Positions 29,801 through 38,370 of a stretch of DNA of 64,000 bases are shown piece after piece. The position numbers were made by a program, and so were the translations under genes. The stretch is from Eunapius fragilis (lineage: Eukaryota > Porifera > Demospongiae > Spongillida > Spongillidae), in contig OY811982.1 of NCBI GenBank assembly GCA_963681505.1, positions 3,864,000 to 3,927,999 of the forward strand, given 5' to 3'. Below the pieces are notes generated by a model. That model was not told the DNA's origin. It made no database searches and saw only the letters and a program-made list of their open reading frames with translations. Within the stretch, counting starts at the first letter, position 1; every line of letters begins with the position of its first letter.

Positions 29801-32112
29801 GACATGGTAGTTGAGCATTTTTTTTTTCAGGCCTGCAATGTTTAAAATTAGTTTTTGGAACAATGGTAAATAATGACAATCTGATAATACTAATATGTTG
29901 ACAAACTACATGTACTGTAGTTGTCAATAAACACCATAAGTTTGTTGTCATCACATGACCTACATGTACATTATAGTAACTGCTCAATGTTTTATTTTCA
30001 ATTTGATACGCACAAGTTTTAGGTAGATTTCACAACCATTCCGCAATGCAGCGTGCTGAAAAGGATATACAGTTAATATGCCAATGGCCCCATTGATTGT
30101 CCAAGTCAAAATTCGAACGCTGTAAACTGTTTAAGCACTGGTGACAAAGAAGCGCTTTTTGAGGAGGTAAAGTGTTAAGTTGGCCAAATTGAAAATAGGT
30201 ATCTTCATTATAAGCATCAATTAACATGTATATGTAGATCATTTCGTCTGCCCCCAAAAACTTAAACTGTTGTGCATATTTCTATGAATATTTCACTACA
30301 GCTTCGACAGATGGCTGGAGTTGGTGGTAGAGCTGCAGCATCAGGTGCTTGGGAAAGTTTGAAACAGCTCTGAGGGGAAACAGTAAAGCTGTAGTTCTGA
30401 AACGTTTGTCAAACCATAGGCGACTTCCAAAAGTTATCGCAGAAATGCATCAGCACTTGCTCAGATTGGAGCCAAGTGCTGATGCAGTTCAGCGATTTGT
30501 TTTAGAGGTCTCCTTACAATTTGACTATTCTTTCAGAACTGCAGCTTTAATTGGGGCTCTGCTCTGCGCTTTTTTCTGCTTCAAACTTTCCTGTTGCAGC
30601 CATATTTCTTCATGCTAGTCCACTTAACAAAGAGCATTGTATTAGGCTGATAAGAACTGTTTTCACTTTGATCACTTCCATCAACTTCAGTCATCTACAT
30701 GTACATGTACATGTATCAAAGCAAATTAATTAATGATGTGAAATATTCATAGAAATATGGACCAAAAGTTAACATAATTTATTTTTTGGAATTACATAAC
30801 ATTGTTATAATTGTACACCAATACAAAAGAATACTAAGCACACCGTAACAACACAGTAATAACTACTTAAGGAACATGCTATTACAAAGTACTTAAACCT
30901 AACTACATGTAAGGTTCCAAAACATAATCTAGCCACAAAAGATTGGGCCAGACTTATAGCTCTCGCTATGGACTATAGTCAACACCAGACAAAGCCTGCC
31001 ATAAATGTCAGTAATGATCCTAATTTTCGGCAGAGAAGCATAAATTGCAAGACGAGTGGCCAAACGAGTAAAAGTGGTGTGTGCTTCTCTGTCCCCAGTT
31101 GCCACAGGTCTCGACAGCCAGGGTTAAGCATAACAGAGGTATGTGAATATTATTGCTTCTACACCTGCACATGTACTACTAATGTGAGAAGGACTTCACA
31201 TCGTACACAACCATAGCACGCGGAAGATACATGAACATGTACATACTTTCGAGCAAAGGACCAAGTTTAAGCCTGACAAAATATAACAGCTCATTACCAA
31301 CTTGCCAGGTATTGCACAAGCTTACTGTAGTAGTGCCTATAAATTGCCAACTTCAAGAAGACCAACACAACATATGCAGAAGGAAACCCTACAGTGCGCA
31401 TCCTTCCCTCCAGAATGCAAAAAAGGTACAAGAAAATTCTGCACAGAAAAAGTGGGCTAGCAAGAACTAGTAAAAACAGACATCTACACAAACCCATCAA
31501 CAGAAACCTGTTCATGATTATCGTACACAAACACATATAATTCATTACACCCGGCACGTGTCATGCAAAAGTATTGTATACAGAATTACAAGAACAGCCC
31601 TCAAACAGTTCCACTAACAGGCACACATAAGGAGCTTCCCTAACACTGGCCTATGTCACCAAATATCCTTTAGGGCCGTAGCAACCACTACGGCCTAAAT
31701 GGCCAAAGCCATACAGGTTTTTGGTCAGAGCTTAAGTTATTACTGAAAAAAATTATTAATCAATTTGAAACTTCATTGTGAAGTTAGCGGCTGGTATGAT
31801 AGAGAAACCCCCAATCATGACTTCATGACTTCAAAATATAGTAGCAGAGCTTCTGGGGCGCTGCCCCAGACCCCGTGGGGGAGCTTCAGCGGCGGATCCA
31901 GGGTGGGGGGGCACTCGGGGCACGTGCCCTCCCCCTCCCCATATCATAACTTTTCGGGCCGCATTTTATAATAATAGCTGCATGCTTGCGCTGCCTATTG
32001 ATACCCGTACGCACGTAATCTATTACTGTACTATATCCCTGGCCCCCCGATACGCGATCATACCCCCCCCCCCCCCCCCCCCCCCACCTTTTCGCATTGG
32101 GCCAGAAACCGG

Positions 32113-32143
<31 letters not shown>

Positions 32144-32867
32144 CCTGGATCCGCCGCTGAGCTTACAGCGCTCCCCCATACCCCCTACCTGGAGCGGGAG
32201 GGGTCCCTCCTCCCGCACCCACCCCGACTATCTTGACCACGCCTCCACCATTAGCCATACAGGTTTTATTTCCGTTCCTACGGCCCTGTCCTTGATAGGA
32301 CCATCTCAATTGCAACTGTCAGAACAGCAGAAGGCATCACACGTAAATATCTCTGCGATTATAAACATGCTAGCTCCGAACATTTTAACGCCTCTTTTGC
32401 ACAACCAAATCATTTGTTTGTTTTTGGTCTGACGAGTTACAGACACCTTCAGCCGTATTGCGTAATACAACACTTCCCCCACCCCACCCCCTTAGCGATA
32501 ATACCTTTCTTTACGGAGACAATGTTACACTTTTCCTAACACAAACCTAAGCCCAGCTAGCCTGTGTTCAGAGATGAAGTTGCGCATGCCATCTTAGCTT
32601 AAGTTAGGGTTAGTTTGAGTTAGGAAAGGTTATAAGATATTTCCCTACCAGTGCTAGCCTGTCGGAGTTTTAGAAAGGAATTACAGGTCAATACGGATGC
32701 AAGTGGATGTGGTCTGGGAGCAGTGTGTTCTAGCTACCAACCACCAATAAACCTCTGATGATTTCACCTCCTTCGTTTGGTACATGAATAAATGTAACAT
32801 ACCTGTGCCTGCAAGTGATAAGAGGTTCACTGTCTTTCGCCTTTATTCCTTCGCTGTCCTCTGCCAT
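2763..32867 (-). CDS. SLC26/SulP-family anion transporter, 16 exons, 3' end not found
   Basis: This is a multi-pass membrane anion exchanger or channel of the SLC26 (SulP) family, which moves sulfate, chloride, bicarbonate or similar anions and ends in a cytoplasmic STAS domain. Exons (minus strand): 32803-32867, 29193-29476, 28449-28559, 28207-28391, 26822-27004, 22699-22929, 21567-21649, 15452-15599, 15252-15365, 9569-9646, 6470-6565, 6220-6326, 5438-5507, 4857-5012, 4185-4330, 2763-2841. All phases join and give 712 codons without a stop. Exon 2 carries the SulP signature [18 protein letters not shown]. Exon 5 reads [20 protein letters not shown] and exon 9 [20 protein letters not shown]. 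Exon 14 starts STAS with [15 protein letters not shown] and exon 16 has [19 protein letters not shown]. About 70 more STAS residues are expected but were not located. Exons 1-13 look intact despite transposon-filled introns. The paralogue cannot be named. Confidence 0.9.
5271..5312. repeat. GT microsatellite
   Basis: This is a GT-rich simple repeat, slightly interrupted, in the SLC26 intron between exons 13 and 14. Confidence 0.9.
5908..5945. repeat. ACATGT simple repeat cluster
   Basis: This is a short tandem run of the self-complementary hexamer ACATGT with CCTGT variants. Similar runs occur at about 6929-6960, 23497-23520, 25236-25258, 26341-26360, 26396-26416, 27731-27750 and 30695-30716. 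Single TACATGTA copies are scattered through most non-coding DNA of the window. Confidence 0.85.
7568..9280. mobile_element. 1.7-kb near-perfect palindromic (foldback-type) element
   Basis: The left arm 7568-8425 (858 bases) and right arm 8430-9280 (851 bases) are inverted copies around the 4-base loop TACC. By eye they differ by one 7-base duplication (GGGGATC) near the centre and very few substitutions. The ends are GGGTCATTCC and GGAATGACCC. AATC flanks both sides (7564-7567 and 9281-9284), which I read as a 4-bp target-site duplication. The centre is GC-rich and can be read as a proline-rich peptide ([15 protein letters not shown]...), unlike the AT-rich remainder. There is no transposase. 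The element lies in the SLC26 intron between exons 10 and 11 and would make a long dsRNA hairpin if transcribed. Superfamily unknown. Confidence 0.9.
10000..10267 (+). repeat. 5' LTR of the Ty3-type element
   Basis: The LTR starts TGTGGTATC at 10000 and shares long blocks with the 3' copy, such as GGAGCCCGACAGAGC and GATCAGATGTTTTATACCAG. It ends near TGTAACA, followed by TGGTGACAAGGGTC at 10272, which has the TGG start of a tRNA primer-binding site. The exact end is uncertain by a few bases. Confidence 0.75.
13149..13861. mobile_element. DNA element nested in the Ty3-type integrase region
   Basis: The ends TTGTCCTATATAAAGGACA and TGTCCTATATATAGGACAA form a terminal inverted repeat. Integrase sequence stops on the left (...RMKSLARS) and resumes on the right (...[11 protein letters not shown]), so the roughly 710 bases are an insertion. 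Inside, a plus-strand reading frame (about 13320-13667) gives a charged peptide with [19 protein letters not shown] and an acidic tail. I do not recognise it as a transposase. Family unknown. Confidence 0.65.
14849..15090 (+). repeat. Polypurine tract and 3' LTR of the Ty3-type element
   Basis: The purine run AAGGAAGGAGGAAG directly precedes TGTGGCATCC at 14863, matching the 5' LTR start TGTGGTATC. The LTRs differ by many substitutions and indels, so the insertion is old. The 3' boundary near 15090 is approximate because the two copies diverge there. Confidence 0.75.
16014..16080. repeat. 67-bp hairpin
   Basis: The arms ATGTAAACATGTTAGTTTTG and its near-complement ending in GCTTACAT flank a short AT-rich loop, with TGGCAC near the centre on both sides. 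It could be a tiny MITE or an accidental hairpin. It lies in SLC26 intron 7. Confidence 0.5.
16815..19455 (-). pseudogene. piggyBac-like (DDE_Tnp_1_7) transposase relic
   Basis: Minus-strand fragments in order resemble a piggyBac-type transposase. At 18932-18453 it reads [34 protein letters not shown] and a region ending [11 protein letters not shown]. Between about 18400 and 18000 it includes [16 protein letters not shown] and [17 protein letters not shown]. At 17800-17450 it includes [20 protein letters not shown]. At 17355-17110 there is a cysteine-rich C-terminal end ([16 protein letters not shown]). Several frameshifts and stops are present. CTACCGCGAC at 16838 and GTCGCGGTAG at 19435 are inverted and may be terminal repeats; I saw no TTAA duplication, so the boundaries are tentative. 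It lies in SLC26 intron 7. Confidence 0.6.
19660..19944. repeat. 45-bp direct repeat, 240 bases apart
   Basis: AACCGACTTTTCGTTTAGC begins at 19661 and again at 19901. Both copies continue similarly (CTGCTATTAACGTTCAAACA and CTGCTAATATCGTTCAAACA). This may be a two-unit tandem array with a period of about 240 bases or remnants of one repeat family. No gene is seen from 19460 to 21566. Confidence 0.65.
21751..22515. mobile_element. 765-bp diverged long inverted repeat element
   Basis: The outer ends ATATGGAACATTCTATGG and CCATGGAACGTTCCATAT pair. The inner blocks also pair, for example the block around GATACCCCATAGGGTTC against GAACCCTATGGGGTATC, and TCGACGTGTACGTCGAAGG against CCTTCGACGTACATGTCG. 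The arms are about 85% alike by eye, so it is older than the 7.6-9.3 kb palindrome. It fills most of the intron between SLC26 exons 6 and 7. I recognise no coding capacity. Confidence 0.75.
23015..23180. repeat. poly-G tract with GCGGATC(T/C) element end
   Basis: TAGCGGATCT followed by about 24 G residues and then a C-rich stretch (AAACCCCCCTCCC) resembles the GGCGGATCC-ended elements near 31887, 37870 and 57300. It is probably a degraded hAT-type MITE end. It lies in the intron between SLC26 exons 5 and 6. Confidence 0.45.
23521..24599 (+). mobile_element. Tc1-like DNA transposon, degenerate
   Basis: The terminal inverted repeats start CAGTACCGGTCAAAATAAAC and match for over 40 bases. TA flanks both ends, the Tc1/mariner target duplication. 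Near 24265-24318 the plus strand reads [17 protein letters not shown] followed by a stop. This resembles the helix-turn-helix at the start of Tc1-like transposases. No DDE domain remains, so the copy is non-autonomous. Subterminal ACGGCGT and CGTTAC repeats are dense at both ends. It lies in the intron between SLC26 exons 5 and 6. Confidence 0.85.
24682..24935. mobile_element. 254-bp MITE with GGGACAGTG ends
   Basis: GGGACAGTGCCCAGCAAAAT at the left and the complement of GGAACAGTGTCCAGCAAAAT at the right form the terminal repeats, flanked by TATAT on both sides. A second copy of the left end and body starts at 63467, so this is a family. There is no coding sequence. Confidence 0.75.
25857..26160. 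repeat. Third, degraded relative of the 21.7-22.5 kb inverted repeat
   Basis: It shares TTGCTATTGATTTGT, CACTTTGCACAGC and a GGGTTC-like end with the element at 21751-22515 and is itself weakly inverted around 26000. The boundaries are approximate. The rest of 26161-26821 is intronic and shows no gene. Confidence 0.45.
29193..29476 (-). CDS. SLC26 exon 2 with SulP signature and likely GC donor
   Basis: The exon follows acceptor CCAACAG at 29477 and encodes the cytoplasmic N-terminal domain, ending in the first membrane helix with the SulP signature [18 protein letters not shown]. The next exon (28559, [17 protein letters not shown]) requires phase 1. A GT donor at 29188 would leave phase 2 and break the frame. 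CAAG|GCAGGT at 29192 keeps the frame and matches the known consensus of GC-AG introns. Confidence 0.8.
30299..30618 (+). other. Unassigned short reading frame in SLC26 intron 1
   Basis: A plus-strand frame reads ...[20 protein letters not shown]..., with a hydrophobic C-terminal end. The upstream part in another frame reads [21 protein letters not shown] do not recognise it. It may be a gene or transposon fragment, or chance. The remainder of intron 1 (29477-31670) shows no other gene. Confidence 0.2.
31672..32290. mobile_element. hAT-type MITE with a nested GGCGGATCC MITE
   Basis: The outer ends TAGGGCCGTAGCAACC and the complement of CAGGGCCGTAGGAACG resemble hAT terminal repeats. Inside, 31887-32159 starts CAGCGGCGGATCCAGG and ends CCTGGATCCGCCGCTG, flanked by AGCTT on both sides. 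The inner part holds two long poly-C runs near 32065 and 32114. No transposase is present. It sits in SLC26 intron 1. Confidence 0.6.
32803..32867 (-). CDS. SLC26 exon 1 with start codon
   Basis: ATG at 32867 opens [19 protein letters not shown], a short hydrophilic cytoplasmic N-terminus. The donor is CACAG|GTATGT. The exon ends in phase 2, and the two leftover bases AG plus G from exon 2 make the Arg codon that leads into [13 protein letters not shown]. This phase match is the reason for choosing this start. A 2.6-kb hAT element begins 342 bases upstream, so the proximal promoter is confined to that gap or shared with the element. Confidence 0.75.
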
Positions 32868-33208
32868 TACTTGTACTCCAAATAGTGCGCAATACTATTA
32901 GTATTTATTATTGTTGTGTTGCGAACTCTGTCCGCAACCATTCATACAGTGCCATGCATTTATTATCATTTAGAAAAGTAGTTTGTGTCAGTGCACTGGA
33001 TTCTGGAAGCAGTGTCTTTCATCAAACAATGCAGTCGATGAACACGGCCCGGGCGTCGGAACCGGCGAACCAATATAGGTATGTCCCATGACATCATAGT
33101 TTTTTTGTTACTTGAATGTTTTCAGTTAGGCGTAGTATCATACAAAATGTTGTTTTACATTATAATATACAGGTTCATGTATTCTCCTACATTCAAGTAT
33201 TCTCTGCT

Positions 33209-35850
33209 CAGTGTCGTAGACAACTTTTTTGCTTTGGGGGTGCTTAAAATGTGGGGGCGTAATCTATTTCATAACTTCCACATCTTGATTACAGTGAGTA
33301 TTACACAAATCGTCCAAAAATGTGCTGCCTGCTTGAATTACGACTAATAAACTCATTGCCAATGTGTTTAAGGTCTAACAAATCTGTTTCAGTCTTGTGG
33401 ACATGTAGAACCATGCACCAATTTAATCTATTTTGGTTCATTGTACTTCTCAGCCATGTCTTCAGTCTCCATAGGGCACTAAAAGACCTCTCACTGATTG
33501 CATTAGTGGCCGGCATTACTAGTATAAGCTTTGCTAGCGTAAACACTTCCAAATAAAGTGTCCTTTCAACAGCATTCAGAGACTTCAAGTAGGCAATCAA
33601 ATCATTTACTTGTACCCCATTCTTTGGTACATTACTATGTAGAATGTGTAGCTGTGTTAGGAGACGTTTCTGGTCTAAATCACTTCTGTAGAGCTGAAAA
33701 ATATCTTTGAAGTCGTCAGGTTTAGGGTTAGGGTGGCATAACAATGATTCCAGCCTGCAAAGTACTTTGTAGCCATCTTGATCAAATCTCCTTTTTATTG
33801 CATTTATAGCATGATCAATGACTTCGAAATATGTCCTTTTGTAAACATCTTGAACTGATGTCTCATTGCATGGAATGGAAGATCCTACTTCATATCGTTT
33901 AGGAACTTTACGCTGGCGAGTGAGATGTGGTTCATCTACCGTAAAAAATTGCCGTTTTTTTCTCCACTGTGTTCCAAAATCCAAGAAACGAGTCATCAGT
34001 CCTTAACTTCTCATAAGCTGATATGGTTAATTTCATTAGGTTTTGACCATCACTTGCTGAAATGGATGTTCCTTGCATTTTGACAAATTGTCAGCCATAT
34101 TAAAAACAATCCATCCCAGCTCCAATCCCAAAAAAGTATTCAAATGATTCCATTTGTTTAGCAACACCTCCAATGCGTACACACATCTTACTGTCACTAC
34201 ATACCTGCCTTGCTTCTGTCCAAGTGTAAAAAAGTGCTTCATAATTTTCAAGAATAGATGCAAATGCATCTGCACGAACAGTCCATCTGGTTGTGGCTAG
34301 CATGGGTATTCCTGGTGACTCCATTGAAATCTGTTCATGATACTTTTCAAATATCCCTTGACGCTTTGGTGCTTTTTAATAAGCTTTGTCATTTCCTCCA
34401 CTGTATCTAATGTGTCCCGAATAATTACATTAGATTTCACAGTTTCTTGAATAGCTAGGTTAAGTGCATGCCCATAGCAATGTGTATATAAGGCCAGTGG
34501 TTCTTTTTCAAGTAGCTTTGTTGCTACCCCGGGTTTTGCAACCAGCCATTGCACTGGCACCATCATAGCATTGGCCACGGCAATTTTTGATGGTTAATGA
34601 AAGCCTGCACATAATATCTTCAATTGTTTTAGTAATGCTTAATGCTGTTGTGGTTTCCATATTGTGAAGTCCAACAAACTCTTCATGTGGGTTGAGTTCA
34701 TCATCTATAAACCTAACACAGAACACAAGCTGCTCACAATTAGAACATCAGTTGTCTCATCAACCATTGCTACAAACTTTATTCCTGCTACAGTGGCGGC
34801 GATTTTTCGAATAACAGTAAGTGCCATCATTTGCAGCAACTCATTTAGTATGTCTGGACTTGTAAAAACAGTCTTGTGATCTTTTCATCCAAATATCCAA
34901 ATTTGGAACCTCATCTGCTCTAAGTTTCAGGGTTTGAATGAAGTTGCTATCAATTTCTCCACTATTCTCAACACAATCATCTTGGTAGCGACCTCTTAAT
35001 GGTAACCCTTGGCGAGCTAGAAATCGAATTGTGGAAAGAATGGCATACAAAAAGTTTCAACTTTTAGCCCTCTCTCAGACAAAGCAGTCGACAGTTTTTC
35101 GCCCACATCCATCGATGGTTTTGAAGCCATAACTGCCATATCAACTGCATGGCGATGGTTTGCAGATTGTGCATGTTTATTGAATTTTGAAATAGCTTTT
35201 TGCCAGTTGCTGAACCCAGTTATGGAGAACATGCTGTCGATATACCCCATTACTGGCATTCGGTTTTGAATAGCTGGAGCACAATAAAAACATAGAACAC
35301 CATCGTCTTCTTGGATATAGTGCAACCATGGGTAGTTCTGATACCACGTAGCACAAAAGCCTCGCTTTTGTGACCCAAACGTACGTGTAGGAAACTTAAG
35401 TTTGGGCTGATTCAGAGTCAGTGGCATAATCCATTGAGCAGATGCAACACTCTCTGGTTCACCAGAATCAACAGTTGTACCACCAATGGAGGCAGATGAA
35501 TAAGTACCAAGCTGTCAGGCAAAGCACAAGCATCGCTTTGTGGTTCTGGAATGGTCAGCTGATAACCCGCAGCTACATGTGATTGTGGGTGAGCGCCACC
35601 TACTACCGAGGTTTTGATGTACTTCAAAATGGACATATAACTTTCTTCTGTGGTGCACGTGGAATCGAGCAATCGAACAGTTATAAACTGCAGTTTATAA
35701 AATTGATAACTACACTGATATTGTAATGTAGCGTTAAACAGACGATCGATTATGGCTTATGCAGCATGTTTTAACGATTTAAAAATGGTCTTCCAAAAAA
35801 AATTTGGTGGTGCTTCAGCACCCCCAAGCACCCCGTTGTCTATGGCGTTG
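33209..35850 (-). mobile_element. hAT transposon with TTF-type finger/DUF4371-like transposase
   Basis: The ends CAGTGTCGTAGACAAC (33209) and the complement of CAACGCCATAGACAAC (35850) are inverted and differ only by transitions. On the minus strand from 35427 the protein has an N-terminal zinc-finger region (FCATWYQNYPWLHYIQEDDG...CFYC), then the RNase-H-like core (RQGLPLRGRYQDD, NCRGQCYDGASAMAG, YTHCYGHALNLA, TTRWTVRADA) and the C-terminal dimerisation region ending near 33301 (LVMPATNAISERSFSALWRL). At least four frame breaks or stops interrupt it (near 35040, 34860, 34500, 34100), so it is inactive but young enough to be read easily. It is inserted 342 bases upstream of the SLC26 start codon. 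Confidence 0.85.
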
Positions 35851-35859
35851 TTGCTGCAA

Positions 35860-36262
35860 AATAAAAATAACCAAGAAGGTCTTGTCAGGAATGATCCAAG
35901 TCCAACATTTTGGAGTCTTCCTCCACTGCCCTCAGAGCTCACTTCCTGTCAGTGGCATCTCCTCATGCTTCCTCTTGGCTATCAGTGGTCCCTTTTCCTG
36001 GTTTGGGCTTGCCCTGGAGTCGAATGAGTACCGAATGGTCATAAAGTGGTTGATGGGAATGGACAATTCAGGTTGTTCCATGTGCCCATTCTGCCCCGAT
36101 ACTGCTCATGATCCTCTTAGTCAGCATGCGGTGACTTGCAGGCATGGGAGAGACGTGGTCATACACCATAATCGACTACGGGATGAGATATTCGACATCT
36201 GTCGTCGTGCCCACCTGAGTGTGGTGGCCAGACAATCAATGTGCCTAGTGTGCTTCAAATAG
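35860..36262 (+). pseudogene. C-terminal fragment of an RLE-type non-LTR retrotransposon
   Basis: Two overlapping frames give the end of a reverse transcriptase and the following zinc-binding motif CPFCPDTAHDPLSQHAVTC, then RHGRDVVIHHNRLRDEIFD and ICRRAHLSVVARQ. The same Cys-Cys-His-Cys arrangement with a similar spacer occurs in the longer element at 49010-51566. The endonuclease part is missing and the frame stops at 36262. It abuts the right end of the hAT element. Confidence 0.65.
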
Positions 36263-36531
36263 GGTCATGTTAGTGACCAGGCATCAAAGAGTAATAGTAG
36301 TTAGTGTGATAACCTTTGACATCTTCACCAACATGGCTTCAGTTTATATTCTCAGAAGTTCTTTCCTGATACACAACATTCTTTTGTGGCCACATCTGAG
36401 ATAAATTCATCTCTACAAACATGAAGTCTTTACAATGTACATGCTATATGTGGATGACATTCTGTTCTCATGACATTCGTAGTTTTAAAGGCTAGAGACT
36501 GTATGGTAACAAAGAGCTATGATGTAACTGG

Positions 36532-36846
36532 TAGTCGGGCGGGCCCTACCACCGCGTTTGGTCGGGTGGTAGGGCGTCAAGCCTATACCAAGATTTATGT
36601 AATATATGCTGTGAATATCATTATATTATAATATACACATTTATGTGGTTTACCACCACCGTACCAAAATGGCAGAAGCGGCCATAAGCTATACATGTAG
36701 GGCTATCTCACATCAACCGCTAATTGGGTGATGATGAACCCACTTGAACGATTGGAGCTGCAATGCCCATTGCAGCAGCACAAATCTTGGCATAGGCTTG
36801 ACGCCCTACCACCCGACCAAACGCGGTGGTAGGGCCCGCCCGACTA
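36532..36846. mobile_element. 315-bp MITE with 9-bp target duplication
   Basis: The terminal repeats start TAGTCGGGCGGGCCCTACC and match nearly perfectly for about 60 bases. TGTAACTGG flanks both ends (36523-36531 and 36847-36855). A 9-bp duplication with long terminal repeats points to a Mutator-like MITE. There is no coding sequence. Confidence 0.9.
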
Positions 36847-37659
36847 TGTAACTGGTGCAATAAAAAGTACACATGGACTCCATCTTTACAAGGGAGGACT
36901 GAGGGAATTGTTGTGATTAAAAAGCAGTGTGGGGGCTGTGCTTACAACTAGTAATAATTTGCATCACTTTGCAAATTCCTACTGTACTTAGAGCACCCCC
37001 TTATGTTTGTACATCTTTATCGGACGAGAGGTGTCATGTTCAACTTGGCTGAATGGCGAGTATGAATCTGAACCTGCGGCAGCAGGTTCAATATAGGATT
37101 GATTGAGGGTTGATGAATGTCATTAATAAAACTTCACTAGTGTCTGGAGAGACAACGGAGAAACGGATCGCTTATCTCTTTATCGCGATGGAATGAAAGC
37201 ACAACGATCTACAGTTCTACGTTGGTACCGTGTAATAAAAATGGTGTGGTTATAGAGAAACAAACAATTTCCTGTTTCTCGTGCCCAGTACTAAAATAAT
37301 TCTCTATCGTCGTCGTCGTCTTCTTCTTATGAAGGTATAACACGAGCTAGGTTTAGAAGGACGGGAATAGTACCAATCGCTTCGAAATTTACCGGCACGT
37401 TACCCTTACATGTCATATAGACACATATCATGTTGTAGTTAATAATGTATGTAATACATTTTTATTAATAATTTTAGGCACTATAAATACTCTAACCTGC
37501 ACTAAATATATTTGGTGTTCCTAACACGGCCAGTTTTTTGACTACGAATCAGAGTTGTTAACACTTGCGTAGCGTCTCTATTAGCACGCTGACGAATCAG
37601 ATCCTTTTGGCAGCGCGGTGATACCAGAGATAATTCTTAAATTATCTCCAGGGGGTTGT

Positions 37660-37905
37660 TCATTAATATTCATGACACGGGGGAGGGGTCTGGGGCTCCG
37701 CCCCAGCCGCTAACGCTTTTTTATTATATCATGCGCAAAACACTACATAACGTTATGATATTGCCTTGTCGTTTGTTTGCTCGTAGTGCTGCAGTTGTAT
37801 TACCATCTTTACTTCGCAATAATTCTTAATTGTTACTAATGATAATTATTCATTGCGGTTTTTGAAAGGGGGGGTTGCAATCCACCCCCTGGATCCGCCA
37901 CGGGT
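37660..37905. repeat. Degraded GGCGGATCC-type MITE
   Basis: It contains GGGGCTCCGCCCCAG, also seen in variant form near 31860, and ends CCCCTGGATCCGCCACGGGTG, the same end type as 31887-32159. Flanking DNA from 36856 to 38370 shows no gene. Confidence 0.4.
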
Positions 37906-38370
37906 GAATCATTATCAACCGCACCTGATTCATGTCTGTACAGCTGATAAATCATCAACGAAGTATACAGTATCCCTTATTGAGCACATGAAATACGTTT
38001 TTTTTTTTTTTGCTTTTAAATTTTTTGTTAAACATTATTTGCAATGCAGTAAACATTATAGCAAAACATAGTATTACTCCAGTCATGTTTCAAACGCAGT
38101 GTGTTTTCAGTTACTCCCTGTCGTTCTGTCCTGGTAGGCAATATGCATAAAATCCACAACACACGTTGAGGTGCACTGATGAACCACTGAAACTGCACAA
38201 ACGATGGCTGTAGGAGAAACGACCTGAAGGACCTTTGTAAGTATCAGAAGCTAGCAGTCAAACTCGTTGAGGCATGGCTGTCCACTGGCCATTTCACAAT
38301 CCATATGTTGTACTACACAGTAGTGGGTGCTGTTACTTTGAAAGCAGCTCAGTAGGACCCCTACCTCCAT

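Noticed and set aside
31982..32236. Proline-rich protein
   Set aside because: The Pro runs come from two poly-C tracts within a MITE; no other coding signal is present.
33209..35850. 8-bp target duplication for the hAT element
   Set aside because: The flanking octamers TCTCTGCT and TTGCTGCA match only partly, so I did not count them as a duplication.
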